Below are positions 19,964 to 30,392 of a stretch of 64,000 nucleotides of DNA, piece by piece. This DNA is from Streptococcus zalophi. Its GTDB lineage: Bacteria > Bacillota > Bacilli > Lactobacillales > Streptococcaceae. The notes below the pieces were generated by a model that was given only the letters and a program-made list of their open reading frames with translations, made no database searches and was not told the origin of the DNA. The first letter of the stretch is position 1. Every line of letters starts with the position of its first letter. The stretch spans positions 62,001 to 126,000 of the forward strand of contig NZ_JAENBP010000002.1 in the NCBI RefSeq assembly GCF_016481285.1, given 5' to 3'. The translations under genes and the position numbers were made by a program.

Positions 19964-21067
19964 ATGAAAATTGCCATTATTGGTGGTGGCATAGTTGGTT
20001 CAACTGCCGCCTATTATTTAGCCAAAGAAAAAGAAATCTCCGTTTTTTTGTTTGACGATGAAAAAGGTCAAGCAACAAAGGCTGCTGCAGGTATTATCAG
20101 TCCTTGGTTTTCTAAAAGACGTAATAAAGCTTGGTATAAAATGGCACGTCTAGGTGCTGATTTCTACCAGAAATTACTTCAAGATTTAGAAAATGATAGG
20201 ATTAAAAATGACTTCTATGAACAATCGGGAGTCTTTTTATTTAAGAAAAAAGAAGAAAAACTTGGGGAACTTTTTGAGTTGGCTAACATTCGAAAACAAG
20301 AAGCGCCTTTAATTGGAGAAATAACCTTAAAATCTTTTGATGACTTAAAAGAGGATTACCCTTACTTATCAGGTTTCAAAAAAACCTTATTTGCTTCTGG
20401 TGGTGCTAGGGTTGATGGAGGAAAATTGGTAAAAACTCTTCAAAATACCCACAAAATTACAATTATCCATCAAAAGGTAAGTCTTGAGATAACAGAAAAT
20501 CAGCAGTACATGATTAATGGTATCGTTTTTGACAAGGTTATTTTAGCTAGTGGGGCTTGGTTACCTTCTATTCTTGAACCACTTGGGTATCAGGTTGATG
20601 TTAGACCTCAAAAAGGACAACTAAGGGATTATTATTTTTCAAAAAATATTTTCAATCATTACCCTGTCTTAATGCCTGAAGGTGAAGCTGATATTATTCC
20701 ATTTCCTGATGGAAAAGTGAGTGTAGGTGCTAGTCATGAAAATGATATGGGCTATGATTTATCAGAAGATAAAAGTATTCTTGATACAATCGAAAAAGAA
20801 GCTTTAACTTATTTTACTGCATTAAATCAAGCTGATAAAACTGAAATAAGAGTTGGAACAAGAGCTTATACCAGTGATTTTTCTCCTTTTTTTGGTCAAG
20901 TTCCTCAGCTCCCAAATGTTTTTGCAGCAAGTGGGCTTGGCTCATCAGGTTTAACAACGGGCCCATTAATTGCCTATCAACTTGTTCAATTAATTTTAGA
21001 AAAAACTTTAGATCTGGAGCCGATTGATTATCCAATTGAAAAGTACATTCAAAAACAGAAAGAATAA
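19964..21067 (+). CDS. FAD-dependent amine oxidoreductase (DAO family)
   Basis: 367-residue flavoprotein with the N-terminal dinucleotide fold IGGGIVGSTAAYYLAKE and later VGASHENDMGY and ASGLGSSGLTTGP, typical of glycine oxidase/D-amino-acid dehydrogenase-like enzymes. Start ATG 19964 has RBS TAGGAG nine bases upstream. The substrate is not predictable; no thiamine genes are nearby to suggest ThiO. Positioned 11 bases after the Nif3-like gene. Confidence 0.85.
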   Translation: MKIAIIGGGIVGSTAAYYLAKEKEISVFLFDDEKGQATKAAAGIISPWFSKRRNKAWYKMARLGADFYQKLLQDLENDRIKNDFYEQSGVFLFKKKEEKLGELFELANIRKQEAPLIGEITLKSFDDLKEDYPYLSGFKKTLFASGGARVDGGKLVKTLQNTHKITIIHQKVSLEITENQQYMINGIVFDKVILASGAWLPSILEPLGYQVDVRPQKGQLRDYYFSKNIFNHYPVLMPEGEADIIPFPDGKVSVGASHENDMGYDLSEDKSILDTIEKEALTYFTALNQADKTEIRVGTRAYTSDFSPFFGQVPQLPNVFAASGLGSSGLTTGPLIAYQLVQLILEKTLDLEPIDYPIEKYIQKQKE

Positions 21068-21095
21068 TGACAATAATACTAAATAATGGTAGAAT
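21067..21095 (+). promoter_or_regulatory. Promoter of the rml genes
   Basis: -35-like ATGACA (21067-21072), 17 bases, extended -10 TGGTAGAAT (TAGAAT at 21090-21095), 32 bases before rmlA. Confidence 0.55.
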
Positions 21096-21126
21096 ATAGA
21101 ATGAATAAACGACAAAGGAGTCTATT

Positions 21127-21996
21127 ATGAAAGGTATTATCTTAGCAGGTGGGTCAGGAACACGTTTGTATCCACTAACAAGAGCTGCTTCAAAGCAACT
21201 CATGCCAATCTATGACAAACCAATGATTTACTATCCACTATCTACTTTGATGTTAGCTGGAATAAAGGAAATTCTCATTATTTCAACACCAGTAGACCTT
21301 CCAAGATTTGAAGAATTATTAGGAGATGGCTCTGAGTTTGGTATCTCATTATCTTATGCTGTTCAGCCTAGTCCAGATGGACTTGCACAAGCCTTTATTA
21401 TTGGTGAAGAGTTTATTGGTGATGATAATGTTGCCCTTATTTTGGGTGATAATATTTATCATGGAGCTGGTTTAACAAAAATGCTGCAAAGAGCTGCAAC
21501 AAAAGAGACTGGCGCAACTGTTTTTGGTTATCACGTCAAAGATCCAGAAAGATTTGGTGTTGTTGAATTTGATGACAATATGAATGCCATTTCTATCGAA
21601 GAAAAACCAGAGAAACCAAGATCAAATTATGCTGTAACAGGTCTATACTTTTATGATAACGATGTTGTTGAGATTGCTAAAGGGATTAAACCGTCTGAAA
21701 GAGGCGAGCTAGAAATCACTGATGTTAATAAAGCTTACTTAGAGCGTGGTGATTTATCTGTTGAACTGATGGGACGTGGTTTTGCTTGGCTTGACACTGG
21801 AACACATGAAAGTCTTCTAGAAGCCGCACAATATATTGAAACCGTTCAACGTCTTCAAAATGTTCAAGTGGCTAATCTAGAAGAAATTGCTTATCGTATG
21901 GGTTATATTACAAAAGATCAAGTCCGTGAACTTGCTCAACCTCTTAAGAAAAATGAGTATGGCCAATACTTATTACGTTTGATTGGAGAAGCTTAA
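21127..21996 (+). CDS. rmlA: Glucose-1-phosphate thymidylyltransferase
   Basis: First step of dTDP-L-rhamnose synthesis (also called rfbA). Nucleotide-binding [11 protein letters not shown] at 8-18, then [16 protein letters not shown] and the metal-binding ILGDNIYHG. 289 residues, standard length. Good RBS AAAGGAG. One-base overlap with rmlC. The pathway feeds the rhamnose-rich group carbohydrate of streptococcal cell walls. Confidence 0.96.
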   Translation: MKGIILAGGSGTRLYPLTRAASKQLMPIYDKPMIYYPLSTLMLAGIKEILIISTPVDLPRFEELLGDGSEFGISLSYAVQPSPDGLAQAFIIGEEFIGDDNVALILGDNIYHGAGLTKMLQRAATKETGATVFGYHVKDPERFGVVEFDDNMNAISIEEKPEKPRSNYAVTGLYFYDNDVVEIAKGIKPSERGELEITDVNKAYLERGDLSVELMGRGFAWLDTGTHESLLEAAQYIETVQRLQNVQVANLEEIAYRMGYITKDQVRELAQPLKKNEYGQYLLRLIGEA

Positions 21997-22592
21997 TGTC
22001 AGAAAATTTTTTTGGTAAAACGTTATCTGCTCGTAAAATTGAGAGTATTCCAGGTCTTATTGAGTTTGATATTCCTGTACACGGGGATAACAGAGGCTGG
22101 TTTAAAGAGAATTTTCAAAAGGAAAAAATGCTACCTTTAGGCTTTCCTGAAAGTTTTTTCCAAGATGGAAAATTACAAAATAATGTTTCTTTTTCAAGAA
22201 AACATGTTCTTCGTGGTTTACATGCTGAACCATGGGATAAATACATTTCAGTAGCAGATGATGGTAAAGTTTTAGGCACTTGGGTTGATCTAAGAGAAGG
22301 TGATACGTTTGGTCATGTTTATCAGACAGTTATAGACGCTTCAAAAGGGATCTTTGTTCCACGAGGTGTTGCTAATGGTTTTCAAGTTCTATCTGATACT
22401 GTTTCATACAGTTATTTAGTCAATGATTACTGGGCACTTGAATTAAAACCAAAATATGCTTTTGTCAACTACGCTGACCCAAGCCTTGCTATTTCTTGGG
22501 AAAATTTAGAAGAAGCAGAAGTGTCAGAAGCTGACAAAAATCATCCAATGCTTAAAGATGTTAAACCTTTGAAAAAAGAAGATTTACTTTAG
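21996..22592 (+). CDS. rmlC: dTDP-4-dehydrorhamnose 3,5-epimerase
   Basis: 198-residue cupin-fold epimerase of the streptococcal type. The active-site region VLRGLHAEPWDKYIS carries catalytic His76; VPRGVANGFQVLSD and YLVNDYW are conserved further on. Order rmlA-rmlC-rmlB is the usual streptococcal one. Confidence 0.95.
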   Translation: MSENFFGKTLSARKIESIPGLIEFDIPVHGDNRGWFKENFQKEKMLPLGFPESFFQDGKLQNNVSFSRKHVLRGLHAEPWDKYISVADDGKVLGTWVDLREGDTFGHVYQTVIDASKGIFVPRGVANGFQVLSDTVSYSYLVNDYWALELKPKYAFVNYADPSLAISWENLEEAEVSEADKNHPMLKDVKPLKKEDLL

Positions 22593-23669
<1,077 letters not shown>

Positions 23670-23670
23670 C

Positions 23671-23706
23671 AAATAACTCATCAATCATTGATTGATGAGT
23701 TATTTT
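23671..23706 (+). terminator. Terminator after rmlB
   Basis: Long perfect stem (AACTCATCAATCA / TGATTGATGAGTT, extended by A and T runs) directly after the stop codon. The T-run is interrupted by one C. Confidence 0.8.
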
Positions 23707-23726
23707 CTTTTAAAACTAGTATTTAA

Positions 23727-23749
23727 ATTTTAAATTTTTGTTTTAAAAC
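23727..23749. repeat. 23-base AT-rich sequence also present at 5139-5161
   Basis: Exact same-strand match of 23 bases with the copy in the ald/lipoprotein intergenic region. It contains TTTAAA and TTTTAAAA and is bounded by different bases on both sides. Both copies are intergenic and upstream of plus-strand genes. Confidence 0.5.
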
Positions 23750-23796
23750 TTAGGTGTTTTTTTCTAATAAAAAATTAAAAATTATCATAAAAAAGC

Positions 23797-23825
23797 TTGA
23801 CCAAGCTAGTGATTTCAAGTATAAT
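23797..23825 (+). promoter_or_regulatory. Promoter of rpsU
   Basis: TTGACC (23797-23802), exactly 17 bases, TATAAT (23820-23825): one of the strongest promoters in the window, fitting a ribosomal protein gene. Confidence 0.85.
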
Positions 23826-23873
23826 GACTAAGAACGTGAAAATGTTACTTTGAAATTGAGGGGAGTGAAAAAA

Positions 23874-24050
23874 ATGTCAAAAACAGTAGTGCGTAAGAAT
23901 GAATCACTTGACGATGCTCTTCGTCGTTTCAAACGTTCTGTTACTAAAGCTGGTACTCTTCAAGAATCACGTAAGCGTGAATTCTATGAAAAACCTTCTG
24001 TCAAACGTAAACGTAAATCAGAAGCAGCTCGTAAACGTAAGAAATTCTAA
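23874..24050 (+). CDS. rpsU: 30S ribosomal protein S21
   Basis: 58 residues, [19 protein letters not shown] and a Lys/Arg-rich tail ending RKRKKF, the bacterial S21 pattern. ATG 23874 follows AGGGGAG; in-frame sequence upstream back to 23850 is not part of the protein because it contains that RBS. Monocistronic, with a strong promoter and a hairpin downstream. Confidence 0.96.
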
Positions 24051-24083
24051 TAAATGATTAAGCTTTGCTTACATCAGTAAACA

Positions 24084-24122
24084 AGATTACTAAGTTACAA
24101 AATCCTTAGTAGTCTTTTTTTA
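24084..24122 (+). terminator. Terminator after rpsU
   Basis: GATTACTAAG / CTTAGTAGTC imperfect stem followed by a run of seven T. Confidence 0.7.
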
Positions 24123-24131
24123 TCAAAAGAC

Positions 24132-24145
24132 TGATTACGTAATCA
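24132..24145. promoter_or_regulatory. Perfect palindrome upstream of folC
   Basis: TGATTACGTAATCA, a 14-base perfect palindrome 42 bases upstream of the folC start, between the rpsU terminator and folC. It may be an operator; the cognate protein is unknown. Confidence 0.35.
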
Positions 24146-24186
24146 TATTTTTGTAAATAAGAAATAAAAGATTCAAGGATAGTAAA

Positions 24187-25455
24187 ATGAATTATAATGA
24201 AGCTGTTTCATGGATACATGGTAGACTTAGATTTGGTATTAAACCAGGTATTAAGAGGATGAAATGGGTCTTAAATGAACTGGGAAATCCTCAAAATTCG
24301 GTAAAAGGTATTCATGTTGTTGGAACAAATGGTAAAGGGTCAACAGTTAACTATTTAAAAGATATTTTTAGTGATACTGGCTACAAAGTGGGGACCTTCG
24401 TCTCACCTGCCCTAGAAAACTTTAGAGAGAGAATTAGTATTAATGGTCAAATGATTCCAGAAGCTGATTTTCTACAACTTGTGACTATTGTTAAGCCAAT
24501 CGTTGAGCGACTTCCTAAAGAAACCGATCTTGAAAATGCAACTGAATTTGAAGTTATCACTGTTTTAATGTTTCTTTATTTTGGAAAAATTAATCCTGTT
24601 GATATTGCAATCATTGAAGCAGGACTTGGAGGGTTACATGATTCAACTAATGTATTTAACCCTTTAGCAGTTATTGCCACTTCAATAGGCTTAGATCATC
24701 AAAAGATTTTAGGTGAAAGTTACCATGAAATTGCGCAACATAAGGTGGGAGTTTTAAAAGATAAGGTACCTTTTATTTTCGCCTCAGAATTACCAGAAGT
24801 TAAAACTGTTTTTTATCAAAAAGCCAAAGAAACAAATAGCCCTGTTTTCGAGTTAAACAAAGACTTTAAGGCTTTTGGTACCAGTGATGCTTTTGACTTT
24901 TCTTGGAAAAATCATTCCCTAACCAATATTTCGTTAGCAATGAATGGTCAACATCAGGTTAACAATGCTAGTTTAGCTATTATGACTTCTTTATTATTAA
25001 AAGACTATTATCCTAATGTCACTGAAAAAAGCATTAAAAAAAGTTTATCAAACAGTAAATGGGCTGGTAGAACAGAATTAATAAAAAACAATATCTTGAT
25101 TGATGGCGCTCATAACAATGAAAGTGTATCAGCCTTAGTGTCTGTTCTTAAAGAACATTATAAAGATAGAAGAATTCACATCTTGTTTGCTGCAATTGAT
25201 ACGAAACCTGTTGACGGTATGCTTAAACAACTATCTGTTTTTGAAGACATTACTGTGACTAGTTTTAAATTTTACAACGCTCTTACTCTTGATGCTTATC
25301 CTTCTGGTTATCAAAGAGTGATAGACTATCAAACTTGGTTGCAACAAATAAAAACAGCTAAAGCAAATGATTTGTTTGTTATTACCGGTTCACTCTATTT
25401 TATCTCGCAAGTTAGGCATTTTTTAATGACTGGAAATGATAATTTAGAGATTTGA
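24187..25455 (+). CDS. folC: Folylpolyglutamate synthase / dihydrofolate synthase
   Basis: Mur-ligase-fold enzyme that adds glutamate to folates, 422 residues. ATP-binding GTNGKGST at 46-53, SPALENFRERISING, IEAGLGGLHDSTN and the C-terminal LIDGAHNNESV are typical. Streptococci often have a second FolC copy near other folate genes; this one is alone between rpsU and murB. RBS AAGGAT. Confidence 0.92.
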   Translation: MNYNEAVSWIHGRLRFGIKPGIKRMKWVLNELGNPQNSVKGIHVVGTNGKGSTVNYLKDIFSDTGYKVGTFVSPALENFRERISINGQMIPEADFLQLVTIVKPIVERLPKETDLENATEFEVITVLMFLYFGKINPVDIAIIEAGLGGLHDSTNVFNPLAVIATSIGLDHQKILGESYHEIAQHKVGVLKDKVPFIFASELPEVKTVFYQKAKETNSPVFELNKDFKAFGTSDAFDFSWKNHSLTNISLAMNGQHQVNNASLAIMTSLLLKDYYPNVTEKSIKKSLSNSKWAGRTELIKNNILIDGAHNNESVSALVSVLKEHYKDRRIHILFAAIDTKPVDGMLKQLSVFEDITVTSFKFYNALTLDAYPSGYQRVIDYQTWLQQIKTAKANDLFVITGSLYFISQVRHFLMTGNDNLEI

Positions 25456-25464
25456 AGATTTAAA

Positions 25465-25491
25465 CTCTTTACGACATCTATCGTCAAAGAG
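25465..25491 (+). other. Inverted repeat between folC and murB
   Basis: CTCTTTACGA and TCGTCAAAGAG can pair with one bulged base around a six-base loop. There is no T-tract after it, so it is a weak terminator candidate or an RNA 3' end stabiliser for folC. Confidence 0.4.
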
Positions 25492-25500
25492 ACTAAAGTT

Positions 25501-25509
25501 TGATATAAT
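25501..25509 (+). promoter_or_regulatory. Extended -10 promoter of murB-potABCD
   Basis: TGATATAAT (TATAAT at 25504-25509), 46 bases before murB. No good -35. No other promoter is visible up to potD, so it probably drives all five genes. Confidence 0.6.
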
Positions 25510-25554
25510 GAGGTTAGTAATACTTGCTAACAAAAAAATGAAAAAGAGATCATT

Positions 25555-26472
25555 ATGAAAGAAAAAATACAAGAGGCTTTAACAGGTATTGATATTCGCT
25601 TTGACGAAGCCTTAAAAAAATATACCTATACCAAAGTTGGTGGTGCAGCTGATTACTTAGCTTTTCCAAGAAACCAACTAGAGCTTGAAAAAATAGTCCG
25701 TTTTGCAAATAAACACAAGATTCCTTACAAGGTGTTGGGTAATGCCAGTAATATCATTGTTCGAGATGGTGGTATTCGTGGATTTGTTATCATGTTTGAC
25801 CGTTTAAATCTTGTGACGGTTAATGGTTATGTGATTGAGGCTGAAGCCGGTGCAAACCTTATTGAAACAACTAAAATTGCTAAATTTCATAGTTTAACAG
25901 GTTTTGAATTTGCGTGTGGTATCCCAGGTAGCGTTGGTGGTGCCGTCTTTATGAATGCCGGAGCCTATGGAGGTGAAATTGCTCATATTCTATTATCTGT
26001 TAAGGTATTATCAAAAGAAGGTGTGAAAAAAACTATTCAGGCTTCTGAGTTAAACTTTGGTTATCGTTCTTCAGTGATTCAAGAAAATGGGTTTATCGTT
26101 GTTTCTGCTAAGTTTGCTTTGGCTCCAGGTGATTTCAACCAAATCGACAATGAAATGAAACGTCTCACTCATCTTCGTCAATTAAAACAACCTTTGGAAT
26201 ATCCATCGTGTGGTTCTGTTTTCAAACGACCACCAGGTTATTATGCTGGTCAATTAATCATGGAAGCAGGACTTAAAGGACATCGTATTGGTGGTGTTGA
26301 AGTTAGTAAAAAACATGCCGGCTTTATGGTTAACGTTTTAGATGGTACAGCAAAAGATTACGAAGATTTAATTCACTATGTTATTAACCGCGTAAAAGAA
26401 AATTCAGGTGTCACGCTAGAACCCGAAGTTCGAATTATCGGGGAAAAAGAAACGATTATGGAGGATTTATGA
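25555..26472 (+). CDS. murB: UDP-N-acetylenolpyruvoylglucosamine reductase
   Basis: FAD enzyme that makes UDP-MurNAc for peptidoglycan, 305 residues. FAD-binding motifs [13 protein letters not shown] and [21 protein letters not shown]; active-site serine region Ser218-Cys-Gly-Ser221 followed by FKRP; LEPEV near the C-terminus supplies the general acid. This is the Gram-positive short form. It is joined to potABCD with only three bases between its stop and the potA start, an arrangement known in streptococci. Confidence 0.95.
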   Translation: MKEKIQEALTGIDIRFDEALKKYTYTKVGGAADYLAFPRNQLELEKIVRFANKHKIPYKVLGNASNIIVRDGGIRGFVIMFDRLNLVTVNGYVIEAEAGANLIETTKIAKFHSLTGFEFACGIPGSVGGAVFMNAGAYGGEIAHILLSVKVLSKEGVKKTIQASELNFGYRSSVIQENGFIVVSAKFALAPGDFNQIDNEMKRLTHLRQLKQPLEYPSCGSVFKRPPGYYAGQLIMEAGLKGHRIGGVEVSKKHAGFMVNVLDGTAKDYEDLIHYVINRVKENSGVTLEPEVRIIGEKETIMEDL

Positions 26473-26475
26473 CCG

Positions 26476-27630
26476 TTGACTCATTCAATTATAGAATTCA
26501 AAAATGTTAGTAAAACATTCGAGGACAGCCAAACTCAAGTTTTAAAAAATATCAATTTTGAACTTGAAGAAGGAAAATTTTATACTCTTCTTGGTGCATC
26601 AGGTAGTGGTAAATCAACTATTTTAAATATTATTGCAGGTTTACTTGATGCCACTAGTGGTGATGTTTATCTAGATGGTGAACGTATCAATGATGTACCA
26701 ACTAATAAAAGAGATGTTCATACTGTTTTTCAAAACTATGCTTTATTCCCTCATATGTCAGTTTTTGATAATGTGGCCTTTCCTTTAAAAGTTAAAAAAG
26801 TAGAAAAAGACGAGATTAAAAAACGTGTTCTTGAGGCTTTAAAGATGGTTCGTTTGGAAGGATTTGAAAATCGTTCTATTAAAAAACTATCCGGTGGTCA
26901 AAGACAACGTGTTGCTATCGCAAGAGCTATCATCAATGAACCCAAAGTGGTTTTATTAGATGAGCCTTTATCAGCCCTTGATTTAAAACTTCGTACTGAA
27001 ATGCAGTATGAATTACGAGAATTACAACAACGTCTTGGAATCACTTTTGTTTTTGTCACACATGATCAAGAAGAAGCACTTGCGATGAGTGATTGGATAT
27101 TTGTTATGAATGATGGTGAAATTATCCAATCAGGAACACCAGTTGACATTTATGATGAACCGATTAATCATTTTGTTGCAACCTTTATTGGTGAGTCTAA
27201 TATTATTCCTGGTATTATGGTTGAAGACTATTTGGTTGAATTTAACGGTAAACGTTTTGAAGCTGTTGATGGTGGTATGAGACCAAATGAACCAGTTGAA
27301 GTTGTTATTCGTCCAGAAGATTTACAAATCACGCTTCCAGAAGATGGTAAACTACAAGTTAAGGTAGACACACAACTCTTTCGCGGTGTTCACTATGAAA
27401 TTATCGCCTATGATGAATTAGACAATGAGTGGATGATTCACTCTACGAGAAAAGCGATTGAAGGTGAAATTATCGGCTTAGACTTTACACCTGAAGATAT
27501 TCATATCATGCGTCTCAATGAAACAGAAGAAGAATTTGATGCACGTATTGAAGAATATGTTGAAGCAGAAGATGATGAAGAAGGCCTTATCAAGGCTATT
27601 GCAGGAGGAAAAAATGAAGAAAACCTCTAG
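26476..27630 (+). CDS. potA: Spermidine/putrescine ABC transporter ATP-binding protein
   Basis: 384 residues. Walker [10 protein letters not shown] at 40-48, signature LSGGQ at 138-142, Walker B then DEP at 162-164, and a C-terminal TOBE-like regulatory domain ([15 protein letters not shown]). Start is TTG 26476, supported by GGAGG at 26460-26464 inside murB; no ATG fits the conserved N-terminus. The acidic C-terminal tail carries the potB RBS. Confidence 0.94.
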   Translation: MTHSIIEFKNVSKTFEDSQTQVLKNINFELEEGKFYTLLGASGSGKSTILNIIAGLLDATSGDVYLDGERINDVPTNKRDVHTVFQNYALFPHMSVFDNVAFPLKVKKVEKDEIKKRVLEALKMVRLEGFENRSIKKLSGGQRQRVAIARAIINEPKVVLLDEPLSALDLKLRTEMQYELRELQQRLGITFVFVTHDQEEALAMSDWIFVMNDGEIIQSGTPVDIYDEPINHFVATFIGESNIIPGIMVEDYLVEFNGKRFEAVDGGMRPNEPVEVVIRPEDLQITLPEDGKLQVKVDTQLFRGVHYEIIAYDELDNEWMIHSTRKAIEGEIIGLDFTPEDIHIMRLNETEEEFDARIEEYVEAEDDEEGLIKAIAGGKNEENL

Positions 27631-28408
27631 TTTTTTCTCTGTTCCATACTTTCTTTGGATAGTTCTGTTTGTTATTGCTCCAGTTATACTTATTGTTTAC
27701 CAATCATTTTTTAACACAGAAGGGCAGTTCACTTTAGCAAACTATCAAACATTCTTCTCTAATGCTACTTATCTCAAAATGAGCCTTAATTCATTGTTTT
27801 ATGCAGGTGTGATTACGCTAATAACTTTTTTAATCAGCTATCCAACTGCCTATGTTTTAACAAAACTAAAACATAAGCAATTGTGGTTGATGCTCATTGT
27901 TTTACCAACTTGGATCAATTTATTATTAAAAGCCTATGCCTTTATGGGCATTTTTGGTCAACATGGTGGTATCAATAGTTTTTTAAGTTTCATTGGTATT
28001 GGACCACAACAAATTTTATTTACAGATTTTTCATTTATTTTTGTGGCAAGTTATATCGAATTACCATTCATGATTCTACCAATTTTCAATGCCCTTGATG
28101 ATATTGATCCAAACCTTGTTAATGCAAGTAAAGATTTAGGAGCAAGTAGTGTACAATCTTTCAGGCAAGTCGTTTTCCCACTTTCTATGAGTGGTGTAAG
28201 AAGTGGTATTCAAGCCGTTTTTATTCCAAGTCTTAGCTTATTCATGCTAACACGCCTTATTGGTGGAAATCGTGTCATCACTCTTGGTACCGCTATCGAG
28301 CAACATTTCTTAACAACTGATAACTGGGGAATGGGTTCAACTATAGGTGTGATACTTATCTTAGCTATGTTAGCAACAATGTGGGTGACAAAGGAGAGAC
28401 AAAAATGA
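27614..28408 (+). CDS. potB: Spermidine/putrescine ABC transporter permease
   Basis: 264-residue membrane permease with six predicted membrane segments and the EAA loop ([22 protein letters not shown]). ATG 27614 follows a strong GGAGGA and overlaps potA by 17 bases. Works with PotC as the transmembrane pore for polyamine import. Confidence 0.93.
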   Translation: MKKTSSFFSVPYFLWIVLFVIAPVILIVYQSFFNTEGQFTLANYQTFFSNATYLKMSLNSLFYAGVITLITFLISYPTAYVLTKLKHKQLWLMLIVLPTWINLLLKAYAFMGIFGQHGGINSFLSFIGIGPQQILFTDFSFIFVASYIELPFMILPIFNALDDIDPNLVNASKDLGASSVQSFRQVVFPLSMSGVRSGIQAVFIPSLSLFMLTRLIGGNRVITLGTAIEQHFLTTDNWGMGSTIGVILILAMLATMWVTKERQK

Positions 28409-29181
28409 AAAAATTTGCAAATCTTTATTTATCCTTTGTCTTTTTAATTCTTTATCTTCCAATAGTTTATTTGATTATCTACTCATTTAATAATGGTGGT
28501 GATATGAATGGCTTTAAAGGATTTACACTTGAGCATTATGTTACTATGTTTTCAGATGAGCGTTTAATGATAATCCTTGCCGATACTTTCTTTTTAGCGT
28601 TTTTAAGTGCACTGATTGCTACTATCATAGGAACATTTGGTGCTATTATGATATATCAAAAACGTTTAAAACATCAAAATACTTTCTTATCACTAAACAA
28701 TGTTTTAATGGTTGCACCTGATGTTATGATTGGTGCAAGTTTCTTGATTTTATTCACCTATCTAGGATTTAGTCTTAGTATGACATCGGTTCTTTTAAGT
28801 CACGTTGCTTTTTCAATTCCGATTGTTGTTTTAATGATTTTACCTAGACTCAAAGAAATGAACCAAGACATGGTGAATGCAGCTTATGACCTTGGTGCAA
28901 CACCATTTCAAATGATGAAGGAAGTCATGTTTCCTTATTTAACACCAGCTATTATTGCCGGCTACTTCATGGCTTTTACCTATTCTCTTGATGATTTTGC
29001 AGTTACTTTTTTTGTCACTGGTAATAATTTTTCAACCTTATCTGTTGAAATTTATTCAAGAGCTAGAAGGGGAATATCACTAGAGATTAACGCTCTTTCA
29101 ACAATCGTCTTTTTGTTTAGTATCTTACTAGTGATTGGTTATTATATGATTTCACAAGATAAGGGGGAAGACCATGCGTAA
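28405..29181 (+). CDS. potC: Spermidine/putrescine ABC transporter permease
   Basis: 258-residue second permease, with EAA loop NAAYDLGATPFQMMKEVMFPYL and hydrophobic segments throughout. ATG 28405 overlaps the potB stop (ATGA) and has RBS GGAGAG. The long in-frame extension upstream is potB sequence. Confidence 0.93.
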   Translation: MKKFANLYLSFVFLILYLPIVYLIIYSFNNGGDMNGFKGFTLEHYVTMFSDERLMIILADTFFLAFLSALIATIIGTFGAIMIYQKRLKHQNTFLSLNNVLMVAPDVMIGASFLILFTYLGFSLSMTSVLLSHVAFSIPIVVLMILPRLKEMNQDMVNAAYDLGATPFQMMKEVMFPYLTPAIIAGYFMAFTYSLDDFAVTFFVTGNNFSTLSVEIYSRARRGISLEINALSTIVFLFSILLVIGYYMISQDKGEDHA

Positions 29182-30247
29182 ACTTTATGTTTTTTTAACA
29201 GGTATCCTTGCCATTATTGGTATTCTCTTGGCTCTTTCTCTCATCATGAAACATGAATCTGGTGGTAGTCAAAATGATAACAAACTAGTGATTTATAACT
29301 GGGGTGATTATGTTGACCCAGATTTATTAGAAAAATTTACCGAAGAAACTGGTATTAAAGTTGAATATGAAACCTTTGATTCTAATGAAGCCATGTATAC
29401 CAAAATTAAACAAGGTGGCACTTCTTATGATTTAGCAGTACCTAGTGATTACATGATTGACAAAATGATTAAAGAAGAGCTAATCATTCCACTAGACAAA
29501 TCTAAAATAACAGGGTTTGAAAACATTGGTACTGAATTTTTAGACAAGAGTTTTGACCCTAAAAATAAATACTCTATTCCCTATTTCTGGGGTACAGTTG
29601 GTATTGTTTACAATGTTGATATGGTTGAAGATGAGCCTAGACACTGGGAAGATTTATGGCGTAAAGAATATCAAAATGATATCATGCTTGTTGATGGCGC
29701 CCGTGAAGTCATTGGTTTTGGTTTAAATACTTTTTCTTACAGTCTAAATACTAAAGATATGATGGAACTCAATCAAGTTGTTGAAAAACTGAATGATTTG
29801 ACACCTAATATCAAAGCCATTGTTGGTGATGAGATGAAGGGCTATCTTATTCAAGAAGATGCTGCTATCGGTATAACCTTCTCAGGTGAAGCTAGCGAAA
29901 TGCTTGATGCTAACGAAAATCTTCGTTATGTTGTTCCAAGTGAAGGATCTAATATTTGGTTTGATAATATTGTTATCCCATCATCAGTAGAACACGAAGA
30001 TGCTGCTTATGCATTTATCAATTTCATGCTTGAACCTGAAAATGCAGCTCAAAATGCTGATTATATTGGCTATGCGACTCCAAATCAAAAAGCAAAAGAC
30101 CTTCTCGATGAGGAAGTTAGAAATGATCAATCTTTCTACCCAAGTCCTGAAACAATTGCTCACTTAGAAGTCTATGATAATTTAGGTCAAAAATGGCTTG
30201 GTATTTATAATGATTTGTATCTGCAATTTAAAATGTATCGTAAATAA
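29174..30247 (+). CDS. potD: Spermidine/putrescine-binding protein
   Basis: 357-residue periplasmic-type binding protein fixed at the outer membrane face. Residues 5-27 are a hydrophobic signal/anchor; IYNWGDYVDP begins the binding domain and FWGTVGIVYN, GDAA-like DAAIGITFSGEA and the C-terminal LQFKMYRK match streptococcal PotD. There is no lipobox cysteine, so it is held by an uncleaved anchor or processed differently from most Gram-positive binding proteins. Overlaps potC by eight bases. Confidence 0.94.
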   Translation: MRKLYVFLTGILAIIGILLALSLIMKHESGGSQNDNKLVIYNWGDYVDPDLLEKFTEETGIKVEYETFDSNEAMYTKIKQGGTSYDLAVPSDYMIDKMIKEELIIPLDKSKITGFENIGTEFLDKSFDPKNKYSIPYFWGTVGIVYNVDMVEDEPRHWEDLWRKEYQNDIMLVDGAREVIGFGLNTFSYSLNTKDMMELNQVVEKLNDLTPNIKAIVGDEMKGYLIQEDAAIGITFSGEASEMLDANENLRYVVPSEGSNIWFDNIVIPSSVEHEDAAYAFINFMLEPENAAQNADYIGYATPNQKAKDLLDEEVRNDQSFYPSPETIAHLEVYDNLGQKWLGIYNDLYLQFKMYRK

Positions 30248-30273
30248 AATAGTCTGATTCAGACTATTTTTTA
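30246..30273 (+). terminator. Terminator after potD
   Basis: AAAATAGTCTG / CAGACTATTTT stem with a three-base loop and T-run; ends murB-potABCD. Confidence 0.85.
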
Positions 30274-30327
30274 TGTTATTTTTTAGCTGGCTTAGCTATA
30301 GTAAGCATAGAAAAAGCTTTAAAATTA

Positions 30328-30336
30328 TGATAGAAT
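30328..30336 (+). promoter_or_regulatory. Extended -10 promoter of the glycosyltransferase gene
   Basis: TGATAGAAT (TAGAAT at 30331-30336) 57 bases upstream of ATG 30393; -35 not convincing. Confidence 0.45.
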
Positions 30337-30392
30337 AAGGGTTAAGTGAATCAAAGAGAATAAATAAAAGTTGTTAATAATTGGAGAAAAAT

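Noticed and set aside
25465..25491. Riboswitch or attenuator before murB
   Set aside because: The hairpin lies upstream of the only clear murB promoter and so would not be in the murB leader; a folC 3' end structure is more likely.
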